NCBI RefSeq assembly: GCF_019429565.1
Contig: NZ_JAHXSA010000001.1
Coordinates: forward strand, 806,001 to 870,000
Direction of reading: 5' to 3'
DNA from: Schaalia sp. ORNL0103
GTDB lineage: Bacteria > Actinomycetota > Actinomycetes > Actinomycetales > Actinomycetaceae
Length of the DNA stretch: 64,000 bases
The notes under the pieces were generated by a model, which was given only the letters and a program-made list of their open reading frames with translations, had not been told where the DNA came from and did no database searches. Shown piece after piece: positions 62,317 through 64,000 of the stretch. Both the position numbers and the translations under genes were made by a program. How positions within the stretch are numbered: position 1 is the first letter of the stretch; every line of letters begins with the position of its first letter.

Positions 62317-64000
62317 TCAGTGGGCGCGCTTCATGGCGCGCAGTTCCTTCTTCAGGTCTTCGATTTCGTCACGCAGGCGAGCCGCGACCTCGAATTGGAG
62401 GTGCTGGGCGGCGGTCATCATCTGGGCGGACAGCTCCTCGATGAGTTCGGCGAGCTCGGCTTCGGCGCGCTGACCCGATGTCGCGGCGCGGCCGCCGCCG
62501 GTCGCGTCGCTACGCTCCCGCTTGCTCTTCTCCTTGCGGTACCCGCCCTCAAGGAGGGTCTGCGTATCAACCTGCTCGCGGGCAAGCATGTCGGTGACGT
62601 CGGAGATCTTCTTGCGCAGCGGCTGCGGGTCGATGCCGTGTTCCTTGTTGTAGGCGATCTGGATCTCACGGCGACGCATCGTCTCCGAGATGGCCTCGTT
62701 CATAGAATCCGTCATGTTGTCCGCGTACATATGGACCTCACCGGACACGTTTCGTGCTGCACGACCGATCGTCTGGATGAGCGAGCGGGTGGAGCGCAGG
62801 AAGCCTTCCTTGTCCGCATCGAGGATCGACACGAGGGAGACCTCGGGCAGGTCCAGGCCCTCACGCAGCAGGTTGATGCCGACGAGCACGTCGAAGGTGC
62901 CCAGGCGCAGCTCGCGCAGCAGCTCGACGCGGCGCAGGGTGTCGACGTCGGAGTGCAGGTATTCAACCTTGACGCCGCGCTCGGCAAGGTAGGTCGTGAG
63001 CTCCTCGGCCATCTTCTTCGTCAAGGTGGTGACGAGGACTCGTTCGTCACGTTCCACACGCACACGCACCTGCTCGAGGAGATCGTCGATCTGCCCCTCG
63101 GTGGGCTTGACGACGACGAGCGGGTCGACGAGTCCCGTCGGGCGAATGATCTGCTCGACGACACCGTCGGAGCGCTCGAGCTCGTAGGGGCCGGGGGTCG
63201 CCGACAGGTAGACGGTCTGTCCGATGCGCTGGGTGAACTCGTCCCACTTCAGGGGGCGGTTGTCCATCGCCGAGGGCAGGCGGAAGCCGTAGTCGACGAG
63301 AGTGCGCTTACGGGACATGTCCCCCTCGAACATCGCGCCGATCTGCGGGACGGTCACGTGCGACTCGTCGATGATGAGCAGGAAGTCGTCGGGGAAGTAG
63401 TCCAGCAGCGTGTGCGGGGGCGTTCCGGGCCCGCGCCCGTCGATGTGGCGCGAATAGTTCTCGACGCCCGAGCACGAGCCGATTTCCTTGAGCATCTCCA
63501 GGTCGAAGGTGGTGCGCATACGCAGGCGCTGCTCCTCAAGCAGCTTGTTCTGACCGCGGAACCACGCGAGGCGATCATCGAGCTCATCCTCGATGGAGGC
63601 GATCGCCTTCTTCATGCGTTCCTCGCCGGCCACGTAGTGCGAGGCCGGGAACAGGTAGGTGTGATCCACGTGATCGATCACATCGCCGGTGAGCGGGTGG
63701 AGAACTGCAAGAGACTCGATCTCGTCGCCGAACATCTCGATGCGGATCGCGAGCTCCTCGTACACGGGGATGATCTCGATCGTGTCGCCGCGCACGCGGA
63801 AGGTACCGCGCGTGAAGGCCATATCGTTACGGACGTACTGCATGGCGACGAAGCGGCGCAGCAGCGCGTCGCGGTCGATGATCATGCCCCGCTCGAGCTC
63901 AATCATGCGAGCCACGTATTCCTCGGGCGTGCCGAGGCCGTAGATGCAGGACACCGAGGAGACGACGACCGTGTCGCGCCTCGTCAGCAGCGAGTTCGTA
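62317..64000 (-). CDS. uvrB: Excinuclease ABC subunit B, 3' part
   Basis: Helicase-like subunit of nucleotide-excision repair. The gene runs off the right edge; about 561 residues of roughly 690 are visible. Seen: the beta-hairpin-adjacent region [26 protein letters not shown], the HSDVDTLRR and [17 protein letters not shown] motifs, QTIGRAARN, and the C-terminal UVR domain ([20 protein letters not shown]) that binds UvrC. The stop is followed by the terC operon leader on the same strand. Confidence 0.96.
   Translation of the reverse strand, partial: TNSLLTRRDTVVVSSVSCIYGLGTPEEYVARMIELERGMIIDRDALLRRFVAMQYVRNDMAFTRGTFRVRGDTIEIIPVYEELAIRIEMFGDEIESLAVLHPLTGDVIDHVDHTYLFPASHYVAGEERMKKAIASIEDELDDRLAWFRGQNKLLEEQRLRMRTTFDLEMLKEIGSCSGVENYSRHIDGRGPGTPPHTLLDYFPDDFLLIIDESHVTVPQIGAMFEGDMSRKRTLVDYGFRLPSAMDNRPLKWDEFTQRIGQTVYLSATPGPYELERSDGVVEQIIRPTGLVDPLVVVKPTEGQIDDLLEQVRVRVERDERVLVTTLTKKMAEELTTYLAERGVKVEYLHSDVDTLRRVELLRELRLGTFDVLVGINLLREGLDLPEVSLVSILDADKEGFLRSTRSLIQTIGRAARNVSGEVHMYADNMTDSMNEAISETMRRREIQIAYNKEHGIDPQPLRKKISDVTDMLAREQVDTQTLLEGGYRKEKSKRERSDATGGGRAATSGQRAEAELAELIEELSAQMMTAAQHLQFEVAARLRDEIEDLKKELRAMKRAH

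Overview
The window reads as chromosome of a high-GC Gram-positive bacterium. The best fit is an Actinomycetales member of the Actinomyces/Schaalia type; this is inferred from gene content and gene order, not from any search. It has actinobacterial hallmarks (RbpA, GarA, FtsR-type MerR, WhiA, PafB/PafC, HelY, OpcA), many GTG starts, strong G/C third-position bias, and gene orders matching those known from Mycobacterium (tkt-zwf-opcA-pgl ... secG-tpi-pgk-gap-whiA-yvcK-rapZ-uvrC; xerD-parA-scpA-scpB-rluB-cmk; garA-ftsR-merR with the DUF881/sbp block).

Layout. 1-1608: end of an ABC importer (permease, lipoprotein). 1658-8727: pafB-pafC-helY-lnt-ppm1, a tight plus-strand block for DNA-damage regulation, an RNA helicase, lipoprotein acylation and polyprenol-phosphate-mannose synthesis. 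8724-11544: rbpA, a PAP2 membrane enzyme and an orphan Hsp70-like protein. 11627-18174 (minus): pepN, DUF881-sbp-DUF881, garA, ftsR and a second MerR gene. 18247-23670 (plus): a lone murE, der, tag, a bPH2 protein and a DUF421 protein. 24093-25477: an intact IS1249-like (IS256 group) insertion sequence with 27-bp ends and a perfect 8-bp target duplication, followed by tRNA-Pro(GGG). 25835-26458: a Gly/Tyr heptad-repeat membrane protein. 26523-32469 (minus): xerD-parA-scpA-scpB-rluB-tyrA-cmk, for chromosome resolution and segregation. 32598-38061 (plus): transketolase and the oxidative pentose-phosphate genes. 38183-48187 (minus): secG, lower glycolysis, whiA-yvcK-rapZ, purT and uvrC. 48374-53742 (plus): glnA and two tandem acyl-CoA ligases. 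53834-64000 (mostly minus): a membrane protein, uvrA, a small YciI protein on the plus strand, a P-type ATPase, two terC genes and the 3' part of uvrB.

The most notable element is the leader of the first terC gene (about 62043-62176, minus strand). It matches the yybP-ykoY manganese riboswitch, and its closing helix P1 shares bases with an anti-Shine-Dalgarno hairpin that covers the terC ribosome binding site. Together with the tandem terC genes and the translationally coupled P-type ATPase, it forms a compact metal-homeostasis operon with a readable switching mechanism. Other points of interest are the separation of cmk from der across an apparent rearrangement, a pair of DnaA boxes after der, a 14-bp palindrome between rbpA and the PAP2 gene, recurring terminator-like hairpins, and a GarA whose presumed PknG-type threonine is alanine.
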